This document shows, piece after piece, positions 9,050-17,963 of a stretch of 64,000 bases of DNA. The stretch comes from Sphingomonas sp. A2-49 (GTDB lineage Bacteria > Pseudomonadota > Alphaproteobacteria > Sphingomonadales > Sphingomonadaceae), in contig NZ_JAJLPA010000001.1 of NCBI RefSeq assembly GCF_025548555.1, positions 372,001-436,000 on the forward strand, read 5' to 3'. A model generated the notes under the pieces. It ran no database searches, was not told the DNA's origin, and saw nothing but the letters and a program-made list of their open reading frames with translations. Position numbers and translations under genes: made by a program. Within the stretch, counting starts at the first letter, position 1; each line of letters opens with the position of its first letter.

Positions 9050-9149
9050 ATGCAAAAGCGACTCGTGATTGCCGGGCGATCGGCTCAGGCCTGCGCGTAG
9101 CCGCCGAACATGGCGAAAGTCTTAACCCCGCCACGTCGTGCACGGCAAA

Positions 9150-9626
9150 TCAATCTTCTCGCGAGATCTTCTCGTTGCGCTCGTGACGTTCCTGCGCTTC
9201 CAGCGTCATCGTCGCGATCGGCCGCGCCTCCAGCCGGCCCAGGCTGATCGGTTCGCCGGTCACTTCGCAATAGCCGTATTCGCCCTCGTCGATGCGGCGG
9301 ATCGCTGCCTCGATCTTCGACACCAGCTTGCGCTGGCGATCGCGGGTGCGCAGCTCGATCGACCAGTCGGTCTCGCTCGACGCGCGATCGGTCAGGTCCG
9401 ATTCCCGCAGGGAGTCGAGTTGCAGCTGGTTGAGCGTGCCCGCCGCATCCTGAAGGATCGCATCCTTCCAGTTGAGCAGCTTGTTCCGGAAATACGCCTG
9501 CTGTCGCAGGCTCATGAACGGTTCGTCCGCACTGGGCCGGTAACCATCGTCCGCCCAATCTCCCGCATCGTTGGCCGGCATCGGTTTGGAACTCACATCG
9601 TGTACGCGACTGACTTGTGTTGCCAT
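9150..9626 (-). CDS. dksA: DksA family RNA polymerase-binding factor
   Basis: A 158-residue DksA-type protein expected to enter the RNA polymerase secondary channel and, with ppGpp, reset transcription in starvation. The central coiled coil spans about residues 40-110 (FRNKLLNWKDAIL, then SLRESDLTDRASSETDWSIE). The C-terminal globule is GEYGYCEVTGEPI...LEARPIAT. Only one of the four zinc cysteines (C120) remains; this matches the pattern known in alphaproteobacterial DksA rather than suggesting decay. The start MATQVSRVHDV was chosen for its GGAGGGAGAG ribosome-binding site. A good sigma70-like promoter lies at 9684-9712. Confidence 0.93.
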   Translation of the reverse strand: MATQVSRVHDVSSKPMPANDAGDWADDGYRPSADEPFMSLRQQAYFRNKLLNWKDAILQDAAGTLNQLQLDSLRESDLTDRASSETDWSIELRTRDRQRKLVSKIEAAIRRIDEGEYGYCEVTGEPISLGRLEARPIATMTLEAQERHERNEKISRED

Positions 9627-9683
9627 ACCACTCTCCCTCCGGCCCCATGTTGACCTCGGGGCCGCCCCCAAATGGTGAAGGCG

Positions 9684-9712
9684 CCTATAATCGTGCGCGG
9701 GAAGAACCACAA
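9684..9712 (-). promoter_or_regulatory. predicted sigma70-type promoter of dksA
   Basis: Read on the minus strand: -35 TTGTGG (9712-9707), 17-nt spacer, -10 TATAGG (9689-9684). It lies about 58 nt upstream of the dksA start and implies a leader of about 50 nt. Confidence 0.5.
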
Positions 9713-9899
9713 GCGATCGGAGTTGCCGAATCGATCATGATTGCGAACGTTTATTGCGAATAGCGACTTTTACGCATCACCGGCGTCAGGTCCGATGCGG
9801 CCGGAAATACGGAACATGTCGTCATCGCGCTTTCGTATCGTTCCGGCACGTTAAGGACAAATACCGTTGCCGCCCGCATCGAAAAAGCGCCGGGCACGC

Positions 9900-9922
9900 C
9901 AAGTTCATGGTTAACGAACTTG
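9900..9922. promoter_or_regulatory. dyad in the leader of the serine-rich gene
   Basis: Perfect 7-bp arms (CAAGTTC / GAACTTG) flank 9 nt that contain GTTAAC. It lies about 100 bp upstream of the 10020 gene, in the A+T-richest part of the local sequence (9713-10019), which has no convincing gene. A possible operator; the regulator is unknown. Confidence 0.35.
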
Positions 9923-10019
9923 CACTTAATGCTTTGTTTTGCACTTTCTCGGATAGCGGAAGACCAATGTTGCGACCGTACATCTGGAGCCGTCGCGCCA
10001 GCAACGAGAAAGAGTCGAT

Positions 10020-10754
10020 ATGTCGGTACGGATGGCCCTGGCGAAACTGTGCGCCTGCGCGTGCGGCGGCGCCGTGATCGGCGGCGGCGCGGTCCATGTC
10101 GCCGAACGGCCGGATCGTCCCGCCTATGTCAAGCAGATCAAGAAGCGCATCGTCGCGCGACGGCCGGCCGCGCCGGTCCGCCGGAACCTCCGGCGCCGCA
10201 TCGTCACGACCACGACCACCGCCTGCGCGCCGACGGTCGTGACCGTCGCAAGCCAGTCCGCACCCGTGCCCGTGCCCTTGCCCGTCGCGCCCGGCTTCAC
10301 CGGGGGTGGCAGCGGCGGCGTCAGCAGCACCTCGTCGTCCAGCGGGAATGTCTCGTCATCGTCGAGCGGCAACGTGTCGAGCTCGTCGTCGTCCAGCGGC
10401 AACGTATCGTCGTCGGGATCGACCTCCACCTCGTCGTCGTCGAGCGGCAACGTCGCTTCGTCGTCGAGCAGCAGCGGCTCGTCGTCGACCTCCTCGTCGA
10501 GCAGCGGCGGGTCGTCCTCGACCTCCTCGTCGTCGAGCAGCTACGGATCGAGTTCGAAGGGCTGGAGCACCAGCGGCGGCTGGTCGTCGAACGGCGGCTG
10601 GACGTCCAGCGGTCATCACGGGTCGAGCGGATCGACCGGGTCCTCGGGTGGGCCGCCGGCGCCGGTCCCGGCTCCGCCCATGGTATTGCTGTTCGGGGCC
10701 GCCGCGGCGGCGCTCGTCGCCCGCCGCCGGTTCGCGCGTCCGAAGCCCGCCTGA
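10020..10754 (+). CDS. Ser-rich exported protein with PEP-CTERM-like tail
   Basis: A 244-residue exported protein of low complexity. It has a short hydrophobic N-terminus (MSVRMALAKLCACACGGAVIGGG), a basic region, and then from about residue 97 a long Ser-rich tract with repeated SSSSGNV units. The tract shifts to Gly/Trp/Ser repeats such as GWSTSGGWSSNGGWTSSG. The C-terminus (PAPVPAPPMVLLFGAAAA then a basic RRR cluster) fits the PEP-CTERM sorting signal: P-x-P motif, transmembrane helix, arginine cluster. Such proteins are processed by exosortase, which is not encoded here. A role in the envelope, exopolysaccharide or biofilm matrix is inference. The start has GAGAAAGAG upstream. Confidence 0.8.
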   Translation: MSVRMALAKLCACACGGAVIGGGAVHVAERPDRPAYVKQIKKRIVARRPAAPVRRNLRRRIVTTTTTACAPTVVTVASQSAPVPVPLPVAPGFTGGGSGGVSSTSSSSGNVSSSSSGNVSSSSSSSGNVSSSGSTSTSSSSSGNVASSSSSSGSSSTSSSSSGGSSSTSSSSSSYGSSSKGWSTSGGWSSNGGWTSSGHHGSSGSTGSSGGPPAPVPAPPMVLLFGAAAAALVARRRFARPKPA

Positions 10755-10765
10755 TCCGACCGGAA

Positions 10766-10795
10766 CGGGCGGGCGGAATGGCGTCCGCCCGCCCG
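10766..10795. terminator. strong hairpin between convergent genes
   Basis: A perfect 12-bp stem (CGGGCGGGCGGA / TCCGCCCGCCCG) with a 6-nt loop lies between the PEP-CTERM-like gene and the convergent host-attachment-like gene. No T-tract is present. Confidence 0.6.
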
Positions 10796-10806
10796 GTCCT
10801 CGCCCG

Positions 10807-11262
10807 TCAGGCGGCGCTCAGCGCCTTTTCGATGTCGGGCACCGGGTGGCCGGTCAGGTCCTTGGCGAGTTCGCCGGTCAGCTTGTCGCTCACCGCCTTG
10901 TGATAATGTTTGCGCAGCTCGCCCAGCGTCTTGGGCGGCGCGACGATGATGAGCGATTCGAAATCGTTGGCGAGTGCGCGGCGCTTCAGCATGTCCGCGG
11001 TTTCGGCGGCGAAGCGGTCCTCTTCCTGCTGGTGGAAATCGGTTTCGCCCATCGACCCGCCGCCCGCCGAAAACTGTCCCCCGCCACGGGTCGAGGATGC
11101 CGCGCCGGCGGCGTCGGTCTTCTGGTCGCGATCGGCCGGGTTCACCTGTTCCTCGGCATGCTCGACCTGGAGGTTGGGATATTCGGCGTCGCCCTCGTTG
11201 CGGAAGAACAGCGCCTTGCGCCCGTCGGCGACCAGCACGAACGCGTTATGGGGAACCAGCAT
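10807..11262 (-). CDS. host attachment-like protein
   Basis: A 151-residue protein matching the family annotated as required for attachment to host cells, first described in Agrobacterium and related to the baeRF/eRF1-like fold. Family features are the N-terminal strand HNAFVLVADGRKALFFRNEG, a flexible Gly/Ser middle (GGGQFSAGGGSMGETDFHQQ), and the C-terminal SLIIVAPPKTLGELRKHYHK. The real biochemical function is unknown and the name should not be read as evidence of host association. The start has GGAG 9 nt upstream. It is divergent from serS, 102 bp away. Confidence 0.85.
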   Translation of the reverse strand: MLVPHNAFVLVADGRKALFFRNEGDAEYPNLQVEHAEEQVNPADRDQKTDAAGAASSTRGGGQFSAGGGSMGETDFHQQEEDRFAAETADMLKRRALANDFESLIIVAPPKTLGELRKHYHKAVSDKLTGELAKDLTGHPVPDIEKALSAA

Positions 11263-11364
11263 CGTCGCTTACTCCAGATCGTTGCAATCGGGGGCTCAAC
11301 GCAGCGGAGGGCGCGCGGGTTGCCGGCTTGCGTGGCGGGAACGGCGCCGCCATAGCCGTGCGCC

Positions 11365-12642
11365 ATGCACGACATCCGCGCCATCCGGGACGATCCCGCC
11401 GCCTTCGACGCCGCCCTCGCCCGCCGTGGCCTGCCGCCGCACGCCGCCGCGCTGGTCGCGCTCGACGACGCGCGCCGCGGCGCCATCGCCGCCGCGCAGG
11501 AGGCGCAGACGCGGCGCAACGAGCTGTCGAAGGGGATCGGCCAGGCCAAGGCCGCCAAGGACGAGGCGCGGGCGCAGGCGCTGATGGCGGAGGTCGCGGC
11601 GTTGAAGGACGCGCTGCCGACGCTCGAAACCGCGGAAGGCGCGGCAGAGCGCACGCTCGCCACCGCGCTTGCCGCGATCCCCAATCTGCCGCTCGCCGAC
11701 GTCCCCGAGGGCGCGGACGAGGCCGGCAACGTGGTCGCCCGGCAATGGGGCGAACCCCGCGCGTTCGCCTTCCCGCCGCTGGAACACGATGTCCTCGCCG
11801 AACCGCTCGGGATGGATTTCGACACCGGCGTCCTGCTGGCGGGGGCACGCTTCACGCTGCTGCGCGGCGGCATCGCCCGCCTCAGCCGCGCGCTCGGCCA
11901 GTTCATGCTCGACCGCGTCGTCGCCGCCGGCTTCGAGGAGGTCGTGCCGCCGCTGCTCGTTCGCGACGAGGTGGCGTTCGGCACCGGCCAGTTGCCCAAG
12001 TTCGCCGAGGACCTGTTCCGCACCACCGACGGCCGCTGGCTGATCTCGACGTCCGAAATGTCGCTCACCAACATGGTGCGCGAACGGATCGTGGCGGAGG
12101 GCGAGCTGCCGCTGCATTTCGCCGCGCTGACGCCCTGCTTCCGCTCCGAGGCCGGGTCCGCCGGACGCGACACGCGCGGGTTGATCCGCCAGCACCAGTT
12201 CGAGAAGGTCGAGATGGTGGCGATCACCACGCCCGAGGCATCGGCGGCCGAGAACGAACGGATGACCGGGATCGCCGAGGCCATCCTCGAATCGCTCGCC
12301 CTGCCGTATCGCCGGATGCTGCTGTGTACCGGTGACATGGGGTTCAGCGCCCAGCGGACGTACGACCTGGAGGTCTGGCTGCCGGGCCAGAACAGCTATC
12401 GCGAGATTTCGAGCTGCTCGACCTGCGGCGATTTCCAGGCGCGGCGGATGAACGCGCGCTATCGGCCGGAGGGGGAGAAGACCACGCGCTTCGTCCACAC
12501 GCTCAACGGGTCGGGGCTCGCGGTCGGCCGGACGCTGGTGGCGGTGCTGGAAAATTACCAGCAGGCGGACGGAGCGGTCGCCATTCCCGACGCGCTGCGA
12601 CCCTATCTGGGCGGGCTGACGCGGCTCGAGCCGCGCGGCTAG
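11365..12642 (+). CDS. serS: seryl-tRNA synthetase
   Basis: A 425-residue class II aminoacyl-tRNA synthetase that charges tRNA-Ser (and Sec if present). The N-terminal antiparallel coiled-coil arm that grips the long variable arm of tRNA-Ser covers about residues 30-100. Motif 2 is visible in [18 protein letters not shown] and motif 3 near the C-terminus. [18 protein letters not shown] is a typical SerRS signature. Length is normal. It is followed 16 bp later by the LysM lipoprotein and then tyrS, all on the same strand. Confidence 0.97.
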   Translation: MHDIRAIRDDPAAFDAALARRGLPPHAAALVALDDARRGAIAAAQEAQTRRNELSKGIGQAKAAKDEARAQALMAEVAALKDALPTLETAEGAAERTLATALAAIPNLPLADVPEGADEAGNVVARQWGEPRAFAFPPLEHDVLAEPLGMDFDTGVLLAGARFTLLRGGIARLSRALGQFMLDRVVAAGFEEVVPPLLVRDEVAFGTGQLPKFAEDLFRTTDGRWLISTSEMSLTNMVRERIVAEGELPLHFAALTPCFRSEAGSAGRDTRGLIRQHQFEKVEMVAITTPEASAAENERMTGIAEAILESLALPYRRMLLCTGDMGFSAQRTYDLEVWLPGQNSYREISSCSTCGDFQARRMNARYRPEGEKTTRFVHTLNGSGLAVGRTLVAVLENYQQADGAVAIPDALRPYLGGLTRLEPRG

Positions 12643-12658
12643 GGCGGGCGAGGGTCCG

Positions 12659-13792
12659 ATGCGGTTGCGGATCGCCACCGGAGCGGCCCTCGTCGCGCTG
12701 ACTGCGACCGCGTGCATTCCCGCGGTGGACGGCCCGCCAGCGGCCTATCCCGTGCCGGCATACGACCAGCCCGCGGACGATCGGGGCGGCGCGGCCGCGG
12801 CGGAAACGCCGCGATCCGACCCGCCGCCGCCGCCCGAAGACCTGCCCGGACGCCGGCCGATCGAGCGCGGCGACGTCGCGATGCCGCGCACCGCGCGACC
12901 GGCCTGGGAAGCCCGACCGGTCACCCCCGATGCGCAAATCGTCGCCCCGACCCGCTACGTCGTGGCCGCCGGCGATTCGCTCCAGCGCGTCGCCGACCGC
13001 ACCGGCGCCGGGGCCGACGCGATCGCCCGCGCCAACGCGCTGGCGCCGCCGTTCACGATCCGCATCGGCCAGACGCTGGCGATCCCCGGCGGCCGCTATC
13101 ACCTCGTCCGGCCGGGCGAGACGGGAATCGCGATCGGGCGCGCCTATGGCGTCGAATGGTCGCGCATCGTCGCCGCGAACAGCCTCAGCGAGCCCTATGT
13201 CCTGCGCGCCGGCCAACGGATCCTGATCCCCGGCGATCCCGATCGCCAGCCGAGCCGCGCCGAGCGCGCCGCGGCGTTCCGGCTCGACATCGACGACATC
13301 CTGACCGGCGGCGAGCCCGCCCCCGCGCCGCGCCAGACGCCGGCGCGGCCCGTCGCCAACCCGCGCCGCGTGCTGCCGCCGAGTGCGGTCGTCGCAGCCC
13401 CGGCGCGCTTGCAGGGCGGTTTCGTCTGGCCGGTCGACGGGCCGGTCGTGCGCCGCTTCGGCCCGGGCAGGAGCGGCGAGCGCAACGACGGCATCACCAT
13501 CGCGGTGCCGCTCTCGACGCCCGTCCGCGCGACCGCGGACGGCGTCGTCGCCTATGCCGGCGACGGCATCGCGGCGCTGGGCGGCCTCATCATCATCCGC
13601 CACGGCAACGGCTGGACCAGCGTCTACGGCTACGCCCGCAAACTGCTCGTCCAGCGCGGCCAGAGCGTCCGGCGCGGCGAGACGATCGCCCTGTCGGGCG
13701 ACACCGGCTTCGCCGATCAGCCGGAACTGCATTTCGAACTGCGCAAGGGCCGGACGCCGATGGATCCGCAGACGCAGCTGCCGCGCAACTAG
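12659..13792 (+). CDS. LysM/LytM (M23) lipoprotein, NlpD-like
   Basis: A 377-residue predicted lipoprotein (MRLRIATGAALVALTATAC lipobox). Two LysM modules bind peptidoglycan: one at about residues 97-143 (YVVAAGDSLQRVADRTG) and one at about 145-190 (YHLVRPGETGIAIGRAYG). The C-terminal LytM domain covers about 255-377. The usual zinc ligand in HxGxD is replaced by NDGIT, YAHL by YGYARK, and HLHFE by ELHFEL, so only part of the zinc site remains. That fits an EnvC/NlpD-like activator of amidases rather than an endopeptidase. It lies between serS and tyrS, likely in one transcript. Role in septal wall splitting is inferred from family. Confidence 0.88.
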   Translation: MRLRIATGAALVALTATACIPAVDGPPAAYPVPAYDQPADDRGGAAAAETPRSDPPPPPEDLPGRRPIERGDVAMPRTARPAWEARPVTPDAQIVAPTRYVVAAGDSLQRVADRTGAGADAIARANALAPPFTIRIGQTLAIPGGRYHLVRPGETGIAIGRAYGVEWSRIVAANSLSEPYVLRAGQRILIPGDPDRQPSRAERAAAFRLDIDDILTGGEPAPAPRQTPARPVANPRRVLPPSAVVAAPARLQGGFVWPVDGPVVRRFGPGRSGERNDGITIAVPLSTPVRATADGVVAYAGDGIAALGGLIIIRHGNGWTSVYGYARKLLVQRGQSVRRGETIALSGDTGFADQPELHFELRKGRTPMDPQTQLPRN

Positions 13793-13824
13793 CCTGTCCC
13801 CGTCCACCTTGCTAACGGGCGCGG

Positions 13825-15054
13825 ATGACCTACCAGTCCGACCTGCTCAGCACGCTCGCCGCGCGTGGCTACATCCATCAGATGACCGACGCGGGCGCGC
13901 TCGACGCGCTCGCCGCCGGTCAGGTCGTGCCGGGCTATATCGGCTTCGATCCCACCGCGCCGTCGCTGCACGTCGGCAGCCTGGTGCAGATCATGCTGCT
14001 CCGCCGCCTGCAACAGACGGGGCACAAGCCGATCGTCCTGATGGGCGGCGGCACCGGCAAGATCGGCGATCCCAGCTTCAAGGACGAAGCGCGCAAGCTG
14101 CTCGGCGCGGACGGGATCCAGGCGAACGTCGCCTCGATCAAGCGGATCTTCGAACGCTTCCTGACCTTCGGTGACGGGCCCACCGATGCGGTCATGCTCG
14201 ACAATGCCGAATGGCTCGACGCGCTCGAATATATCCCCTTCCTGCGCGACGTCGGCCAGCATTTCTCGGTCAACCGCATGCTCAGCTTCGATTCGGTCAA
14301 GCTGCGGCTCGATCGCGAACAGTCGCTGAGCTTCCTCGAATTCAACTACATGATCCTCCAGGCGTACGACTTCCTGGAACTGTCGCGCCGCGCGGGGTGC
14401 CGGTTGCAGATGGGCGGCAGCGACCAGTGGGGCAACATCGTCAACGGGATCGAGCTGGCGCGGCGGATGGACGGGGCCGAGGTGTTCGGCGTCACCACGC
14501 CGCTCATCACCACCGCGGACGGCGGCAAGATGGGCAAGACGATGGCCGGCGCGGTCTGGCTGCACGAGGACCAGCTGCCGCATTTCGATTATTGGCAGTT
14601 CTGGCGCAACACCGACGACCGCGACGTCGGCCGCTTCCTGCGCCTGTTCACCGACCTGCCGCTGGACGAGATCGCGCGGCTCGAGTCGCTGCCGGGCGCG
14701 GAGATCAACGATGCGAAGAAGGTGCTCGCCAACGAAGCGACCGCGATGTGCCGTGGCCGCGCCGCCGCGGATCAGGCGGCGGAGACCGCGCGGCGCACGT
14801 TCGAGGAAGGGGCGAGCGGCGACGCGCTGCCCAGCGTCGCGGTCGCCGGCGACGCGATCGCGGCGGTCGATGCGCTGATCGCGATCGGCTTCGCCAAGTC
14901 GAAGGGCGAGGCCCGCCGGCTGATCGCGGGCGGCGGCGCGCGCGTCGACGGCGACAGGATCGTCGACGAGAATGCGGTCATCGCGCTGACCGGCGCGGAC
15001 GTGCGGATCTCGGCCGGAAAGAAGCTTCACGGGCTGCTAACCCTCGCCCGGTAG
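13825..15054 (+). CDS. tyrS: tyrosyl-tRNA synthetase
   Basis: A 409-residue class I synthetase that charges tRNA-Tyr. The HIGH motif appears as HVGS at residues 49-52. The KMSKS loop appears as KMGKT near residue 235 ([10 protein letters not shown]). [14 protein letters not shown], a standard TyrRS substrate-binding segment, is present. The C-terminal S4 RNA-binding domain is visible at about 345-405 ([20 protein letters not shown]). Length is normal. Same strand as serS and the LysM lipoprotein, 32 bp after the latter. Confidence 0.97.
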   Translation: MTYQSDLLSTLAARGYIHQMTDAGALDALAAGQVVPGYIGFDPTAPSLHVGSLVQIMLLRRLQQTGHKPIVLMGGGTGKIGDPSFKDEARKLLGADGIQANVASIKRIFERFLTFGDGPTDAVMLDNAEWLDALEYIPFLRDVGQHFSVNRMLSFDSVKLRLDREQSLSFLEFNYMILQAYDFLELSRRAGCRLQMGGSDQWGNIVNGIELARRMDGAEVFGVTTPLITTADGGKMGKTMAGAVWLHEDQLPHFDYWQFWRNTDDRDVGRFLRLFTDLPLDEIARLESLPGAEINDAKKVLANEATAMCRGRAAADQAAETARRTFEEGASGDALPSVAVAGDAIAAVDALIAIGFAKSKGEARRLIAGGGARVDGDRIVDENAVIALTGADVRISAGKKLHGLLTLAR

Positions 15055-15060
15055 CGGTCT

Positions 15061-15076
15061 GTAAACGGGTTTTAAC
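15061..15076 (+). promoter_or_regulatory. CtrA-like box (GTAA-N7-TTAAC)
   Basis: The Caulobacter CtrA consensus is TTAA-N7-TTAAC. Here GTAA (15061-15064), exactly 7 nt, then TTAAC (15072-15076) gives one mismatch. It lies 53 bp upstream of the PilZ start and just after the tyrS stop. Confidence 0.4.
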
Positions 15077-15128
15077 ATATGGCTTTATCCGAGGCGGTCC
15101 GGCGTTCGGGACCGCGAGGAGCCATGCG

Positions 15129-15440
15129 TTGTCCCTACGAGCGTTGACCATCGCCGATGTCCGTGCCGAGCCGCGCGACGAAGTCCACCACCGCACGCGC
15201 GCATCGCTCGACGGGCGCCGGACGGTGCCGGTGCTGATCGTCAACCTGTCTCCCCACGGCCTGATGATCCGCAGCGACATGGCGGTCGACGTCGGCGCGA
15301 CGCTGCGCGTGCAGTTGCCGGTGGTGGGCGAGGTGCGCGCGATCGTCCGCTGGGCGCTGGGCGGGCGTATCGGCTGCCAGCTCGACACCCCCGTGCCCGC
15401 CGGCAGCTATCACGCGGTGCTCGGCGCGATGGCGGCCTGA
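15129..15440 (+). CDS. PilZ domain protein with likely TTG start
   Basis: A 103-residue PilZ-type protein. The HHRTRASLDGRRTVPVLI stretch may supply the RxxxR part of the cyclic di-GMP site, and VNLSPHGLMI fits D/NxSxxG. The core ends with VRWALGGRIGCQLD. The nearest ATG (15124) is in another frame and meets a stop after 7 codons. The TTG at 15129 has GAGGAG about 8 nt upstream and is the best start; a further TTG at 15144 is possible. A CtrA-like box lies upstream. Coding in this frame is convincing from the protein; only the start is unsure. Confidence 0.78.
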   Translation: MSLRALTIADVRAEPRDEVHHRTRASLDGRRTVPVLIVNLSPHGLMIRSDMAVDVGATLRVQLPVVGEVRAIVRWALGGRIGCQLDTPVPAGSYHAVLGAMAA

Positions 15441-15465
15441 TCCGCCACCGCGACCGGGCGGCGGG

Positions 15466-17517
15466 TCAGCCCGATCGCAGCAGGGCGACGCCGGCGTCGC
15501 GATCGAACAGGTAGAGCGCGACGCGCGCCGCCTGCCCCCGCGGCCCCTCCAGCCCGCCGTCGCGGTCGATCAGCAGCCGCGCGTCGTCCTGCGCGCATTG
15601 CAACAGGTCTGCGAGCATCTCGGGCAGCGCGAGCCGGAAGGTCGCCTCGCCCGACTGGCGCGTGCCGAGCAATTCGCCGCCGCCGCGCAGCCGCAGGTCC
15701 TCTTCCGCGATGCGGAAGCCGTCGTTGCTCTCGCGCATCAGCGCCAGTCGCGCGCGCGCCGTTTCCGACAACGCGCTGCCCCGCAACAGCAGACAGCGCG
15801 ACAGCCCCCCGCCCCGCCCGACACGCCCGCGCAGCTGGTGCAGCTGCGCCAGGCCGAACCGGTCGGCATGTTCGATCACGATCAGCGTCGCGTTGGGCAC
15901 GTCGACGCCGACCTCGATCACCGTCGTCGCGACCAGCACGCTCAGCCGGTTGCCGGCGAACGCCTCCATGACGGCGTCCTTTTCCGCGGGCTTCATCCGG
16001 CCGTGGACGACCCCGATCCGCTCGCCGAAGCGCGCGCGCAGCGATTCCGCGCGCATCTCGGCGGCGGCGAGGTCGCTCTTCTCGCTTTCCTCGACCAGCG
16101 GGCAGACCCAATAGGCCTGGCCACCATCGGCCATGTGGCGACCGATCGCGTTGACGACCTCGTCCAGCCTGTCCTCGGAGACGACGCGGGTCTCGATCGG
16201 TTCGCGACCGGGCGGCATCTCGTCCAGCCGGCTGACGTCCATCTCGCCATATTGCGCGAGCGTCAGCGTGCGCGGGATCGGCGTCGCCGTCATCGCGAGG
16301 AGGTGCGGCGGCGCCTTCCCCTTCGCCTGCAGCATCATCCGTTCGGCGACGCCGAAGCGATGCTGTTCGTCGACGACGACGAGCGCGAGGTCCCGATAGC
16401 CGACCGCATCCTGAAAGATCGCGTGCGTGCCGACGAGGATGTCGATCTCGCCCGCCGCCAGCGCCATCAGCGTCGCCTCGCGCGCGCGGCCCTTGTCGCG
16501 ACCGGTCAGCACCGCGATCTCGACCGGCAGGCCGGCGAGCAGCTTGCGCAGCGTCTCGTAATGCTGCCTTGCCAGGATCTCGGTGGGCGCGAGCATCGCC
16601 CCCTGCGCGCCCGCCTCGACCGCGATCAGCAGCGCGCAGGCCGCAACGAGCGTCTTGCCCGATCCGACGTCGCCTTGCAGCAGCCGCAGCATCGGCGCGC
16701 TCTGGGCGAGGTCGCCCTCGATCTCGGCGATCGTGCGCGATTGCGCACCGGTCGGCGTGTAGGGTAGCCGCAACTGGTCGCGCAGGCGGCCGTCCCCCAC
16801 CAGCGCCCGCCCCTTGCGCTTGCGCGTGTCGGCGCGCACCAGCGTCATCGCGAGCTGGTTGGCGAAGATCTCGTCATAGGCGAGCCGCTCGCGCGCCGGC
16901 TTGTCGGCGGGGTCGTCGTGGATGCGGCGCAACGCATCCTGCCAGTCGGGCCAGCCGCGCTTCGCCTTCAGCCCCGGCTCGATCCATTCCGCCAGCGCCG
17001 GTGCGCGGTCGAGCGCCTGCGCGGCGAACCCGCCGAGACGGCGCGAGGTCAGCCCCTCCGACAACGGGTAGATCGCCTCGCGCTCGCGGAATGGCTCGTC
17101 GGGTTCGCCGAGGTCCGGGTGGATGATCTGGAGCGTCTCGCCATAGCTTTCGAGCTTGCCCGACACGCGGCGCGGCTCGCCCAGCGGCAGCAGCTTCTTC
17201 ACCCAGCCCGAGGAACCGCCGAAATAGACGAGGCTGACGGCATTGCCAGACGCGTCGGTCGCCTGCACCCGCGTCGGGCCGCGGCCGTTGCCGGTGCGAT
17301 AGTCGCGCGGCGTCAGCGTGATCGCGATCACCCGACCGGCGTCGGCGACGTCCAGCGCCTCGCGCGGCAGCCGGTCGATCCAGCCACTCGGCAAATGGAA
17401 CGCGACGTCGACGACGCGTGCCAGCCCCAGCCGGTCGAGCGGCTTGGCGAGGGCCGGGCCGACCCCCTTCAGGGCGGTAACCTCGGCGAACAGCGGATTG
17501 AGGATGTCGGGGCGCAT
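15466..17517 (-). CDS. recG: ATP-dependent DNA helicase RecG
   Basis: A 683-residue branch-migrating helicase that remodels stalled forks and Holliday junctions. The N-terminal wedge/OB region covers about residues 1-240 (LPSGWIDRLPREAL). The helicase core has Walker A LQGDVGSGKT at about 280, the DEQH box VVDEQHRFGV near 385, and motif III TATPIPRTL. Motif VI is seen in QLRGRVGRGGGLS. Length is normal. It is transcribed divergently from sdhE, with 71 bp between the starts; recG and sdhE as neighbours is a recurrent alphaproteobacterial arrangement. Confidence 0.97.
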   Translation of the reverse strand: MRPDILNPLFAEVTALKGVGPALAKPLDRLGLARVVDVAFHLPSGWIDRLPREALDVADAGRVIAITLTPRDYRTGNGRGPTRVQATDASGNAVSLVYFGGSSGWVKKLLPLGEPRRVSGKLESYGETLQIIHPDLGEPDEPFREREAIYPLSEGLTSRRLGGFAAQALDRAPALAEWIEPGLKAKRGWPDWQDALRRIHDDPADKPARERLAYDEIFANQLAMTLVRADTRKRKGRALVGDGRLRDQLRLPYTPTGAQSRTIAEIEGDLAQSAPMLRLLQGDVGSGKTLVAACALLIAVEAGAQGAMLAPTEILARQHYETLRKLLAGLPVEIAVLTGRDKGRAREATLMALAAGEIDILVGTHAIFQDAVGYRDLALVVVDEQHRFGVAERMMLQAKGKAPPHLLAMTATPIPRTLTLAQYGEMDVSRLDEMPPGREPIETRVVSEDRLDEVVNAIGRHMADGGQAYWVCPLVEESEKSDLAAAEMRAESLRARFGERIGVVHGRMKPAEKDAVMEAFAGNRLSVLVATTVIEVGVDVPNATLIVIEHADRFGLAQLHQLRGRVGRGGGLSRCLLLRGSALSETARARLALMRESNDGFRIAEEDLRLRGGGELLGTRQSGEATFRLALPEMLADLLQCAQDDARLLIDRDGGLEGPRGQAARVALYLFDRDAGVALLRSG

Positions 17518-17588
17518 GACTACATGGCTGCTATACCGTACCCGACAGATGCCGCCAGCATCTGCCGGTTTTTCGCATTGGATCGCCC

Positions 17589-17855
17589 GTGGACCACGCC
17601 ACCCGCCTGAAACGCCTGAAATTCCGCAGCTGGCATCGCGGCACCAAGGAGGCCGATCTGATGATCGGCGGCTTCTTCGACGCGCATGGCGCGGACTGGA
17701 CGCCCGACCAGATCGACTGGTTCGAGGCGCTGCTGGAGGAACAGGACGTCGACATCATGGGCTGGGCGATCGGATCGCTGCCCTGCCCGCCCGCATGGGA
17801 CGGGCCGATGATGCAGGCGATGCGGTCGCTGAGCTACGTCCCGGTGGCGCGCTGA
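17589..17855 (+). CDS. sdhE: succinate dehydrogenase flavinylation factor SdhE
   Basis: An 88-residue protein of the SdhE (DUF339) family, which promotes covalent attachment of FAD to the SdhA subunit of succinate dehydrogenase. The conserved RGxxE motif is in FRSWHRGTKEADLMIGGF, and a C-terminal LLEEQDVDIMGWAIG matches the family. The start is GTG (frame MDHATRLKRLK). It is divergent from recG and 148 bp before mfd on the same strand. Confidence 0.93.
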   Translation: MDHATRLKRLKFRSWHRGTKEADLMIGGFFDAHGADWTPDQIDWFEALLEEQDVDIMGWAIGSLPCPPAWDGPMMQAMRSLSYVPVAR

Positions 17856-17963
17856 ACCGGTAACACGGACCAAATCGCCGCCCGCCCCGCTGCCGTCGAC
17901 CCCGCACCGGCGGGGATCCCTTCGCACGGCGGCGGCGGTGGAGGCGACAGGCCAGCCGTATGA

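Noticed and set aside
9754..10077. ORF of 107 codons in the A+T-richer leader before the Ser-rich gene
   Set aside because: No ribosome-binding site, no family, and it overlaps the start of a better supported gene.
10320..10620. Short tandem repeats that could suggest a CRISPR array
   Set aside because: The repeats are serine codons inside one open frame, without the regular repeat and unique-spacer layout of CRISPR.
15124..15147. ATG at 15124 as start of the second PilZ protein
   Set aside because: It is in another frame and reaches a stop after seven codons. A frameshift error was considered, but the TTG start with GAGGAG upstream needs no error.
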